Positions 47,468 to 54,975 are shown, counted from the stretch's first letter. The stretch is 64,000 nt of DNA from Mycobacteriales bacterium (GCA_035533475.1 DATLTS010000041.1:251070-315069), one strand, 5' to 3'. The notes: generated by a model not told the origin, from the letters alone. A program made the numbers and translations.

Positions 47468-48076
47468 CTACCTTCGCCCCCGGGCGTCGCGGCGTCGAGG
47501 CCGCGCCATCCAGAACGCGTAGGCCGCGGTCTCTCGCTGAGCGACCCGGGCCCGTATCGCCGGCAAGGCGGCACCAGCCCCGGCGAGCAGACCTGCTATT
47601 GCCAGTGGCGGCGCGAAAGTTCCAGCGATCAGCACGCTGCCCGTCGCCAAACCCGTGGGCGCAGCCAGGTCAACCACGCTGCGGCGGCGCAATTCGCGCC
47701 CGAGCTTGTCACCCGCGGCCGAGAGGTCGGCGGCGACGTCGGCGATTTCGCTGGCACCAGCGGCCAAGTCGCCAGCCTCGACCGTACGCAGAGCGGCGGC
47801 TGTGGCGCGGCGAAGCGCTTCGACACGGGGCTCGCCGTTGGCGATCTTGACAAGAAGGTCAGGGCTGGCGTCGGGAAGCCACGGAACCTCTGCCCAAACC
47901 GCACCGCTGATGTCGAAGTCGCCCGCGCGAGGAAGAGGGGCACGTCGCCGCCGGAGCGCGCGAGCCCTGAACGGGCTGCCGGTGACGAGGTCGGCTCCGA
48001 TCACCGCCGCCGCGGCAAGCTCGCTGTCGAGTTGCTTGGTCAGCTGCGCGACTGCTTGGCGCCGGACCGTGTACAA
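47468..48076 (-). CDS. C-terminal portion of an amber-interrupted protein (membrane segment)
   Basis: 202 aa if begun at the TTG at 48076, but the same frame is open further upstream to the TAG at 48194-48196 and reads like coding sequence (RLDPSSVEQPDPGGVLVRGR). It is in the same frame as the upstream gene, so the two are probably one protein broken by a single TAG. Helical N-terminal part (AVAQLTKQLDSELAAAA), then two short hydrophobic segments (GSVLIAGTFAPPLAIAGLLAGAGAAL). No domain recognised. Confidence 0.55.
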   Translation of the reverse strand: MYTVRRQAVAQLTKQLDSELAAAAVIGADLVTGSPFRARALRRRRAPLPRAGDFDISGAVWAEVPWLPDASPDLLVKIANGEPRVEALRRATAAALRTVEAGDLAAGASEIADVAADLSAAGDKLGRELRRRSVVDLAAPTGLATGSVLIAGTFAPPLAIAGLLAGAGAALPAIRARVAQRETAAYAFWMARPRRRDARGRR

Positions 48077-48193
48077 CCATGGCGCGTAGTCGTGAGCAGG
48101 GTCGTGGCGGTTGAGCAGTCGACCGCGGACGAGGACCCCGCCAGGGTCCGGCTGCTCGACGCTCGATGGGTCGAGTCGGTTCAGAAGATAGAA

Positions 48194-49096
48194 CTATCCG
48201 TCGTGTGGATAGTCGTCGACCACGTGCACGAAGGCCGCTTCGCGGGCGGTAGGCCCCTCGATCACGATCTGCTGCTCCGCCCAAGCAACATAGCTGGGGT
48301 CGGCTAGGTCGACAGCGACCATTGCATCGACGGCTTCGTCGACGAGCGCAATGGCAAGATCGGTGAACACCGGCACGAAGATGCCGGCCTCGACTAGTGG
48401 GCGGGCTTCGAGCAAGTCTGCAACTGCGCCACGCCAAGAGACCGGGTCATCGCGACGGGCAGCCGAAGTAGCAGCGAGCCCATCGTGGGCGACGTAATGA
48501 TCAGCCCAGAACATCGTCTGTCCTACTAACCGGGGTACGTCGCTGATGTCCGTGTGCAGCACCACCGGCGGTTCGGTAGTGGATGCGTCCATGGCCAAGC
48601 GGTCGAGCGTCGCGCGAGCGAGTTGCAGGGCGCCCTCGGCGAGTTCGGGGATGACGTCTTGCAGTTCCCTATCGTGTGCGCCGCTGCGAACGGCCGCGCT
48701 GTCCGCGAGTCCTCGTGTGTCGAGCAGCGAGTATCGCAGTTGACCGATTTCGGCGTGCGACAAGGTTGGCTCGAGGGATGGCGCGGCAGCTATTAGCCGA
48801 GTCGCCTCGTCTACCACGACCGGAACGGCCTGCGGCGTCGGATGTTGCACGGTCATTGGGACCGGACCCGAGGGCGGGGTGAATGCGCCTCGGCTAACTG
48901 CTGTATTTGGTGAGATGAAGATCGAATCTTCGGTGTCGTCCGGCGTCGTGGCTCCGGGTGCACTTAGGCCCCGGATCTGGTGGCAGTCCTTGTACTTGCG
49001 CCCGCTGGAACACCCCGTCGGGCCAGGTGAACCCGATCGGACTATTGCGTCTGCTTCGTTTGTTGCGAATAATGCAGATGGAGGGAAGGAGCACAA
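48194..49096 (-). CDS. Protein with degenerate SEC-C-like motif, ends at in-frame amber
   Basis: 300 aa from TTG, or 220 aa from ATG at 48856. Near the N-terminus, PGPTGCSSGRKYKDCH resembles the SEC-C zinc motif (PCPCGSGRKYKDCH) with the first two cysteines lost. The rest is acidic and helical, with no domain recognised (LVGQTMFWADHYVAHDGL, FVPVFTDLAIALVDEAVDAM). The TAG is followed in frame by 241 further codons. Divergent from the HTH antitoxin, starts nearly touching. Confidence 0.55.
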   Translation of the reverse strand: MCSFPPSALFATNEADAIVRSGSPGPTGCSSGRKYKDCHQIRGLSAPGATTPDDTEDSIFISPNTAVSRGAFTPPSGPVPMTVQHPTPQAVPVVVDEATRLIAAAPSLEPTLSHAEIGQLRYSLLDTRGLADSAAVRSGAHDRELQDVIPELAEGALQLARATLDRLAMDASTTEPPVVLHTDISDVPRLVGQTMFWADHYVAHDGLAATSAARRDDPVSWRGAVADLLEARPLVEAGIFVPVFTDLAIALVDEAVDAMVAVDLADPSYVAWAEQQIVIEGPTAREAAFVHVVDDYPHDG

Positions 49097-49097
49097 A

Positions 49098-49574
49098 GTG
49101 ACGGTCGCACTAGAAACGATCTTGCCGTCCGACGACGACGCCGCTCAGGCGGCGGGCGCCCTGCAGCCGCTGCAGTCATATCTGGCTCGCCATCCCCAGA
49201 CCTCTGAGATCGTCCACCTGATCGTGGAGGACGACGATCAGCCAGATCACGAGGGTCGGCAGGAGATTGTCGTTCCGGGCGCCGCTCTCAGGTTATTGGC
49301 GCGCGTTCTGGCGCACATGGCGGCCGGCCAAGGCGTCGCGATCGTGCCGTCAACGGCTGAACTGACGACTCAGCAAGCCGCCGACCTGCTCAACGTGTCC
49401 CGGCCGTACTTGATCCGCCTCCTTGAAGAGGGGCAGATCGACTTTCGCAAGGTAGGGACACACAGGCGCGTCTTGATGCAGAGTCTGGTCGAGTACAAGC
49501 GAGCGGATGATGCGCGCCGGCGGTCGGCGGCCGACGAGCTCGCGGCCCTTGAGCAAGAATTGGGTCTGTCCTGA
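49098..49574 (+). CDS. Excisionase-type HTH antitoxin
   Basis: 158 aa from a GTG with GGAAGGAG upstream. C-terminal helix-turn-helix ELTTQQAADLLNVSRPYLIRLLEEGQIDFRKVGTHRRV; N-terminal part is acidic. Stop is one base before the PIN toxin start, so an operon. A related but decayed gene is at 53092-53379. Confidence 0.85.
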   Translation: MTVALETILPSDDDAAQAAGALQPLQSYLARHPQTSEIVHLIVEDDDQPDHEGRQEIVVPGAALRLLARVLAHMAAGQGVAIVPSTAELTTQQAADLLNVSRPYLIRLLEEGQIDFRKVGTHRRVLMQSLVEYKRADDARRRSAADELAALEQELGLS

Positions 49575-49575
49575 C

Positions 49576-50127
49576 GTGTCGTTCGTCGTGGTATACGACG
49601 CCAACGTGCTGTACCCCAACACGCTGCGCGACCTTCTGATCCGGATTGCCCAGGCGGGCTTGGTACAAGCAAAGTGGACCGATCAGATCCTCGATGAGGT
49701 AGACGGTGCGCTTCGCCGAAAACGACCGGACATCGCCGAGGACAAGCTTGCGCGCCGACGGGCGCTGATGAATGACGCTGTGCCGGATCGCCTCGTTACG
49801 GGCTACGAGCGGCTGATACCGGTACTCAGCCTTCCTGACGAGAAGGACCGACATGTGCTCGCCGCTGCTATCCGCGCGAAGGCTCAAGTCCTGGTCACGG
49901 ACAATATCCAGCACTTTCCCGCCGATTACCTCGCCGAGTGGGATATCGACCCGAAGACCGCCGACGATTTCGTTGTTGATCAAGTGCACCTGAACCGCCA
50001 GCTGGTCTACGGGGCCGTCCAGCGGATCGCCGATAGTCGGAAGAACCCGCCGGTGACCGTCGCCGACGTGCTTCAGCAACTGGAGAACAGCGGTATCCAG
50101 CAAGGCGTCGCCATGTTGCGTGGGTAG
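49576..50127 (+). CDS. PIN-domain toxin partnered with HTH antitoxin
   Basis: 183 aa from GTG. PIN residues in VVYDANVLYPNTLRDLLIRIA, WTDQILDEVDGAL, LPDEKDRHVLAAAIRAKAQVLVTDNIQHFP; a C-terminal helical tail (RIADSRKNPPVTVADVLQQLENSG) is typical of this HTH-paired group. Expected RNase toxin. Confidence 0.87.
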   Translation: MSFVVVYDANVLYPNTLRDLLIRIAQAGLVQAKWTDQILDEVDGALRRKRPDIAEDKLARRRALMNDAVPDRLVTGYERLIPVLSLPDEKDRHVLAAAIRAKAQVLVTDNIQHFPADYLAEWDIDPKTADDFVVDQVHLNRQLVYGAVQRIADSRKNPPVTVADVLQQLENSGIQQGVAMLRG

Positions 50128-50152
50128 TTCCCGACGTCGACTGCCATCCGGC

Positions 50153-50290
50153 AAGATCATCGGTGATGCCAGGGGGCATCACCGACCGCGAGTCAAGGGC
50201 GCCGAACGGCTCGCAACGGCGTCGTACTGCCTCGTCGGCCCACGTGTTCGCGGGAGTCGCGGTAGGGGGTTCAACTCCCCCCCCGCCCAC
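50153..50290 (+). repeat. Dispersed repeat copy B
   Basis: Same order as copy A: AAGATCATCGGTGATGCC, hairpin TGATGCC-AGGG-GGCATCA, CTCGCAACGGCGTCGTA, then a 26-base tail (50265-50290) matching the tRNA-Leu 3' end at 25 of 26. It lacks the 17-base AGTGCCTGGTCAG block present in copies A and C. Shared 3' flank runs to about 50325. The rest of the 350-bp gene-free stretch to 50479 shows no convincing gene. Confidence 0.88.
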
Positions 50291-50479
50291 TATCCACAGA
50301 TAGCCGTTGACCTGGCCTTTCTCGCCGACGGTGCACGATCCCGATGACCGAGGCCATAGCCGCGGAGAACTCAACCGATGAGTTCCAGGTGCTCAAGGCA
50401 GACGTGGCCTGCGAAATCCGGTGGATCGGGCGTCCTCCGGGCAGGCGGCCTGCGGTGCAGCGGTTCGTCAGCGATCACC

Positions 50480-51664
50480 TCAGTCGTCGGGCTGTCGTTG
50501 GATGTAGTTCGCGATACCAGGGACTGTGAATGCAAGCAGGCCTCGGTCCGGTGCGTAGACAAGGCCCTTCTTGATGAGTTGATCTCGCGAGACAGACAGG
50601 TCTGTGCTGCGCCTCATCCCCATTTCGCGGGCGAGTTCAGCTATGGCGATCTGGACACCGTCACCATGTCCGGCCATCGCCCGCATCATCCGCCGCTGTG
50701 CCGCTGTGGCGCGACTCCACCGCGACAGGTAGAGCCCGACGTCGATCTCCTCGCGAGCCGCGACGAGGCCAGCGGCGGCGTCTTCGGCATCGATCGGGCT
50801 GCCCTTGGCCAAGTTCCAGATGCTGCGGCCGGCTGTCTGAAGGAAGTACGGATAACCACTCGTGGCCGCCCGGGTTATATCCAGAGCCTCCGCGCTCCAG
50901 GTGACCCCGAGCGATTCCGCCGGTCGGTTCAGGGCTTGCTCGGCAGCCTGGTCGTCGAGCGGTCCGACAGCTCGGTAGTTGTACAACCGCTCGGCATAGC
51001 TCGTGGCTTCGGCGAGAATGCCCGGCAGCGAAGGAAGACCGGCGCCCATCAGCAAGGTCGGGAGAGGATTGTCTCCTTGCCCGGAATCGTGAATTGCTCG
51101 GTTGATGGCCGCTAATTCGCGAGCAGGTGCGTCCTGTAATTCGTCGACCACCAGCAGGGCGCCCACCCCGAGTTCCCGCGCGGTACTTCCGAGTTCCCGC
51201 AGCAGGTCGGTCAAGTCGGTGGCCGCATCGCCGCTGTCGGCGTGCCCGCGGGTTGCATCCACTTCCACGCCGAAGGTGTAGGTGCCGGTTGGGTCAACCG
51301 TGACGGAGAAGGACTTGAACACCCCCAGCAGTCGGCGAAGACGACCGACATCATGAGTGCCCATCGCTGCGCGCAGACCCTGGTACAGGCTTCGCGTCAG
51401 ACCTGGCAGGAGAGTCGAACGGTCGCCCACCGCCTCGGCCTTGCTCACCAGCCAGCGTCGGTCACGAGCGCGGGACGCGACTTCGTTCAGCAGAACCGTC
51501 TTGCCGACGCCGCGTAAGCCGTGCCACACCACGCCACGTTCGGCATAACCCAGCTCAGTGCGCTGAAGCGTTACGTCGACAATAGACAGGTCGTCGTCCC
51601 GGCCCGCAAGCTCCGGCGGCCGAACGCCGGCACCTGGCTGGTAGGGATTCCGAAGCGGATCCAT
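50480..51664 (-). CDS. AAA-type ATP-binding protein (ORC/STAND-like), orphan
   Basis: 394 aa from ATG. Walker A GLRGVGKTVLLNEVA (about residues 50-64), Walker B ALLVVDELQDAP, sensor region LLMGAGLPSLPGIL, ending in a winged-helix-like part (MGMRRSTDLSVSRDQLIKKGLVYAP). Resembles the archaeal-type or mobile-element ATPases annotated simply as ATP-binding protein. No partner nuclease adjoins it. Sits alone between repeat copies B and D. Confidence 0.8.
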   Translation of the reverse strand: MDPLRNPYQPGAGVRPPELAGRDDDLSIVDVTLQRTELGYAERGVVWHGLRGVGKTVLLNEVASRARDRRWLVSKAEAVGDRSTLLPGLTRSLYQGLRAAMGTHDVGRLRRLLGVFKSFSVTVDPTGTYTFGVEVDATRGHADSGDAATDLTDLLRELGSTARELGVGALLVVDELQDAPARELAAINRAIHDSGQGDNPLPTLLMGAGLPSLPGILAEATSYAERLYNYRAVGPLDDQAAEQALNRPAESLGVTWSAEALDITRAATSGYPYFLQTAGRSIWNLAKGSPIDAEDAAAGLVAAREEIDVGLYLSRWSRATAAQRRMMRAMAGHGDGVQIAIAELAREMGMRRSTDLSVSRDQLIKKGLVYAPDRGLLAFTVPGIANYIQRQPDD

Positions 51665-51676
51665 AAGACCTCATAA

Positions 51677-51719
51677 GGCTGACTAAGGGATTCCTTTAGT
51701 GAACCATATGAAGTCAGCC
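51677..51719. promoter_or_regulatory. Nested palindrome upstream of the ATPase gene
   Basis: GGCTGACT (51677-51684) and AGTCAGCC (51712-51719) form a perfect 8-bp inverted repeat; inside it AAGG-GATT-CCTT gives a second small palindrome. It begins 12 bp upstream of the ATPase start, so an operator is likely. Confidence 0.55.
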
Positions 51720-51724
51720 ACCCC

Positions 51725-51800
51725 AAGATCATCAGTGATGCCGTGGGGCATCACCGACCGCAACGGGGCGGCGTCGAGGAGCGCGCAACGGCGTCGTCGT
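51725..51800 (+). repeat. Dispersed repeat copy D, truncated (no tRNA tail)
   Basis: Starts AAGATCATCAGTGATGCC; hairpin TGATGCC-GTGG-GGCATCA; CGCAACGGCGTCGT follows, then similarity ends. The tRNA-Leu-like tail is missing. The remaining bases to 52059 hold no gene I can support; a weak TTGCAA-14-TGCTAC promoter-like pair precedes the next gene. Confidence 0.8.
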
Positions 51801-52059
51801 CCCGTTGCCTCACGTCAATAGGTCCGGCAAGCTCGGGTCGTTGCGTCATCCGGAAAGGTCCGCCTGACGCGCGGGGGTGACGGGGGGCTTGTGGGCGGGT
51901 CGTCAACTTCACAAGATCGCTCATCTACCTTGACCCGCTTGCATTTGATGTCTTGGCCGTCTACCGAGAAGTACCGGTACCGAAGGCGGCCAGCCCAGGG
52001 CGGCTGTCGCTCGTGGGCACTCGTTGCAAACTATGGGCCAACTTGCTACAGTGTGGGCC

Positions 52060-52347
52060 ATGGTAGAGACGGCGCACCTTGATGGTCGTGGGCGCTTAGT
52101 GCTTCCCGCGTCTGCACGTCGTCGCCTTGGCTTGGATCCGGGAACCGAACTGCTAGTCCTTTCCGACTCGCGCGGAGGCGTACGTCTCGTCCCCCGGCCA
52201 GAGGCGGCCAGGGCATTACTCGGCGCGGCTGCCGGTAGTGGGCGCGGGTCCGCCGTAGACGACCTTGTTTCCGAAAGGCGGCGGGAAGCGGCGGGAGAGA
52301 ACGCCGATACTGCGTCGACGCTCGGCCACACGCCCTCGAGTGGATGA
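52060..52347 (+). CDS. AbrB/MazE-type antitoxin
   Basis: 95 aa from ATG. SpoVT/AbrB domain: HLDGRGRLVLPASARRRLGLDPGTELLVL with RGGVRLVPRP; a Gly/Ala-rich tail follows. Overlaps its toxin by 4 bp. Confidence 0.87.
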   Translation: MVETAHLDGRGRLVLPASARRRLGLDPGTELLVLSDSRGGVRLVPRPEAARALLGAAAGSGRGSAVDDLVSERRREAAGENADTASTLGHTPSSG

Positions 52348-52736
52348 CAGTGCTGGATGCATCCGCAGTCGCCGCGCTGTTGTTTGAGGAGCCCGGCGGC
52401 GGGCGGGTGGCAGACATGATCGCGGCCGGTGACGCCGCGATCTCCGCCGTCAACTTCTCCGAGGTGGCGGCACTCTTGATGCGGCGGCAGGTGCCCGATT
52501 TGGTCGACATCATGGGCGACCTCGAGCAGCAGGTCGAGGTCGTTCCGTTCGACAGCGCACAGGCGCTTCAGGCAGCGTTCATCGCGCCGATCACAGCTGA
52601 ATATGGCTTGGGTGTGGGTGACCGGGCGTGTCTTACGCTCGCGCGTGCCCTGCAAACGCCAGTGGCGACGGCTGATCGTGTCTGGAAAGACATAGCCGAC
52701 TCTGTCGGGGTCCAGGTAGAGTTGGTTCGCGGCTAG
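52344..52736 (+). CDS. VapC-type PIN-domain toxin
   Basis: 130 aa. PIN acidic residues in TVLDASAVAALLFEEPG, VNFSEVAALL, LGVGDRACLTLARAL and VATADRVWKDI. RNase toxin neutralised by the overlapping AbrB-type antitoxin. Confidence 0.9.
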   Translation: MTVLDASAVAALLFEEPGGGRVADMIAAGDAAISAVNFSEVAALLMRRQVPDLVDIMGDLEQQVEVVPFDSAQALQAAFIAPITAEYGLGVGDRACLTLARALQTPVATADRVWKDIADSVGVQVELVRG

Positions 52737-52976
52737 GGGTAGCGCCCAGGTCTGGGGTTCAAGCTCGCCACCCGTGCGAAGAATACGTGCCGATACCGTT
52801 CCGGGACTTCCGTGGCGAAGTCGACGGCTCTCTGCTGAAGATCAGCCTCGGGCATGCCTCAGTTGCGCAGGAGGAAGTCGATCTCCTCGAGTTCCTCCAG
52901 GGCCGCCCATTCTCCACCGGGCGGTCGCGAATCGCCAGCACCCAGGCCTGACAGCAACCCGCAGATCGACAGCAAC

Positions 52977-53091
52977 TCAACGGCATCGCCGAAGTCCGGC
53001 ACCGCCACAACGCTCGAGGTTGTTGAGCAACGAGGCCAGATCCATCGGCGGGTTGGAGAGGTCGCGTGCTTGGTCGGCCAGAACTCGCAGC
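52977..53091 (-). pseudogene. Tail of a PIN toxin (remnant)
   Basis: In the frame next to that of the antitoxin remnant, LRVLADQARDLSNPPMDLAS and LLNNLERCG correspond to the C-terminal tail of the intact toxin at 49576 (RIADSRKNPPVTVADVLQQLENSG). A further frame change continues VAVPDFGDAVELL. The PIN core itself is gone. Confidence 0.65.
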
Positions 53092-53379
53092 GCCGGCCTC
53101 CAACAGTTTGATCAACGTCGGCCGGCTAATCCCGAGCAGGTCTGCTGCCTGCTGGGTAGTCAACTGCTGGCCGAGCGGGGCAAGAGTTACCGCCTGCCCA
53201 CGGCGCATCGCGGTGACCACTGCGGCCAGCAGGCCGCGAAGTTCATCGGGCAGCCTCACCGACATGCCGGCGGCTCCGCAGAGCGCGACTGGAGTGTCGC
53301 CCGCAAGCACCGTTTGCGCCTTGTTGAGTGCTTGCGCGTCCCTCGCTGGTAGCACCGTCAGATCTCGATCTCCAGACAC
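53092..53379 (-). pseudogene. Truncated excisionase-type HTH antitoxin (remnant)
   Basis: 96 codons from a GTG with GGAGGTGAAC upstream, running through the helix-turn-helix LTTQQAADLLGISRPTLIKLLEAG, after which the frame is lost. The second HTH half and the DNA-binding wing (FRKVGTHRRV in the intact homologue) are deleted. The open frame from 53478 starts inside repeat copy C, which is an artefact. Confidence 0.7.
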
Positions 53380-53439
53380 GTTCACCTCCGACCCCGATTC
53401 CAACAGGACGGGAAATGGAAAGGATCGCAACACTCTACG

Positions 53440-53572
53440 AAGATCATCAGTGATGCCAGGGGGCATAACCGACCGCACCTCAACGGCGTCGTACAGCGCG
53501 TCGACCTCCGGCGAGCCGGTCCAGTGCCTGGTCAGGAGGTTGTGGCTCGAGGTTCAACTCCCGCTCGCCCAC
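53440..53572 (+). repeat. Dispersed repeat copy C
   Basis: AAGATCATCAGTGATGCC, hairpin TGATGCC-AGGG-GGCATAA (one mismatch), AGTGCCTGGTCAGG block, then a tail (53547-53572) ending GGTTCAACTCCCGCTCGCCCAC, close to the tRNA-Leu 3' end. The stretch 53573-53714 shows nothing recognisable. Confidence 0.85.
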
Positions 53573-53714
53573 TTTGTGCCCAGAGGCTGGTTCAGGTGTG
53601 CTGGGCCCCCGGCGCTGCGTCAACGGGCAGGGGCTCACCCAGCGAGACCGCGATCCAGCCTGTTACGCGGTTCGGCGACCCTCACGGCGCCCCTACTCGG
53701 CTGCCACCAACTAG

Positions 53715-54821
53715 CTAGCCCGGCCGGACCGCTCCGGCGTATTGGTTCCACCATACCGCTTCCTCGCGGACATCCGCTCCGCTGTGCGGGGCGTCGATCA
53801 TCATGCCGCTACCGACGTAGAGACCGACGTGTCCGAGGTTGCTGCCGAAGAAGACCAAATCCCCAGGCTGGAGATCGGTCTGGCTGACATGGGTGCCTTC
53901 ATTCCACTGGTCACCGGTGTAGTGCGCCAGATAGACCCCGGCCTTTCCCCAGACGTATTGGGTGAGCCCCGAGCAGTCGAATGAATCCGGGCCGGCTGCC
54001 CCCCACACGTAAGGCTTGCCGATCTCCCGATAGGCCCATTGCACGGCGACCGGAGCACCGCCGGACCCCCCGGTCTGTGGCGGCGGGGGGCTGAAGCTCT
54101 GACTCTCGAACGCGAACGCTGCCGCGCGGGTGGCGGCAGCCTGTTGGGCCAAGGCGGCGGCCTGCGCGGCCGCCCGGGCGGCCGCTGCCCGGGTCTGCGC
54201 TTCACGGATCAGCCGAGCCTGCTCCGCCTGCAACTGGGTCAGCAGTTGCTCCTGGCGGGCGGCGGAGGCTTCCAGGCTGGCCTTGTCGGCGGCGATGCTC
54301 TGCGTCACCTGGGTCTGTGCGGCTAGCGCCGAAGTCGCGCCGATCAGCGCCTGCTGCTGGTCGTGGCGGGCCGCCGCCAGCAATTCGAACGTGACTTGCT
54401 GGCTATGGGAGATCGCGTCGAGCGTGTCGGTCGCGATCACGAACTGCTGCGGGGTCGCGTCGAGCAGCGCAGAGAGCTCCGAGGTGGTGTGACCCTCGTA
54501 GGCGGAGGCAGCGAAGGAGGCGACCTTGGCCCGCAACTGTGCGATTCGGGCGTTCGCCTGGGCCAGGCTCGCTTCGGCGGTGGCCGCTGTCTGCTGGTCG
54601 TCGGTAAGCCGGATCCGGGCGGCGTTGTAGCGTTCGGCGACCCGCTCAGCCTGAGCCTGGAGCCCGGCAAGCTGCTGCTCGGCGGCGGCGATCTGATGCG
54701 GGATGTCGGCGACAGCAGGCGTCAGCGGAAGCGCGACGAGGCCGGCGGCAAGAGCGACCGCGGTCAGCGCACCAGCGATTGAGCGGACAAAACGGATGCT
54801 TGATTTGGTGCTGCGGGCCAT
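53715..54821 (-). CDS. NlpC/P60 peptidoglycan endopeptidase under c-di-AMP riboswitch
   Basis: 368 aa from ATG; a GTG at 54848 lies inside the riboswitch and is rejected. Signal peptide (RFVRSIAGALTAVALAAGLV, cleavage AVA-D), coiled coil (about 50-230), linker, and NlpC/P60 domain with catalytic Cys in FDCSGLTQYVWG (about 280), His in LGHVGLYVG and in APHSGAD. Secreted DL-endopeptidase; c-di-AMP control links it to turgor and growth state. Confidence 0.92.
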   Translation of the reverse strand: MARSTKSSIRFVRSIAGALTAVALAAGLVALPLTPAVADIPHQIAAAEQQLAGLQAQAERVAERYNAARIRLTDDQQTAATAEASLAQANARIAQLRAKVASFAASAYEGHTTSELSALLDATPQQFVIATDTLDAISHSQQVTFELLAAARHDQQQALIGATSALAAQTQVTQSIAADKASLEASAARQEQLLTQLQAEQARLIREAQTRAAAARAAAQAAALAQQAAATRAAAFAFESQSFSPPPPQTGGSGGAPVAVQWAYREIGKPYVWGAAGPDSFDCSGLTQYVWGKAGVYLAHYTGDQWNEGTHVSQTDLQPGDLVFFGSNLGHVGLYVGSGMMIDAPHSGADVREEAVWWNQYAGAVRPG

Positions 54822-54844
54822 GGGCCGGTGGATCCCTTCTTCCG

Positions 54845-54975
54845 CCACCGCCTACCGAGTTAGCTGTCGGGTTCGGGCGCGGAAGTCGCCCTACGGGGAT
54901 GGAACCCCGATTCACCCCAAGGGACCTGGGTCCCCGGTTCCCGGTCGCCCGGGATTCGGCGGTGCCGTCCCGCCC
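54845..54975 (-). promoter_or_regulatory. c-di-AMP riboswitch (ydaO-yuaA leader)
   Basis: On the minus strand, conserved blocks in order: GCCGAATCC, GGGGACCCAGG, TTGGGGTGAATCGG, TAGGGCGACTTCCGC, and GACAGCTAACTCGGTAGGCG next to the gene. This matches the ydaO class found upstream of actinobacterial NlpC/P60 and rpf genes. Outer boundary approximate. Confidence 0.88.

Noticed and set aside
50344-50529. 61-codon plus-strand open frame after repeat copy B
   Set aside because: No ribosome site, no known motif, overlaps the end of the ATPase gene.
51890-51990. Minus-strand peptide YRYFSVDGQDIKCKRVKVDERS near repeat copy D
   Set aside because: Reads like protein but has no start and I recognise no family; possibly a fragment of lost cargo, not supportable as a gene.
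52759-53478. Full-length 239-aa minus-strand open frame
   Set aside because: Its first codons lie in repeat copy C and its last 110 codons are out of frame with the toxin tail; treated as antitoxin and toxin remnants.
45420-53572. CRISPR array
   Set aside because: Repeats are long, few and separated by whole genes; no regular short spacer pattern.
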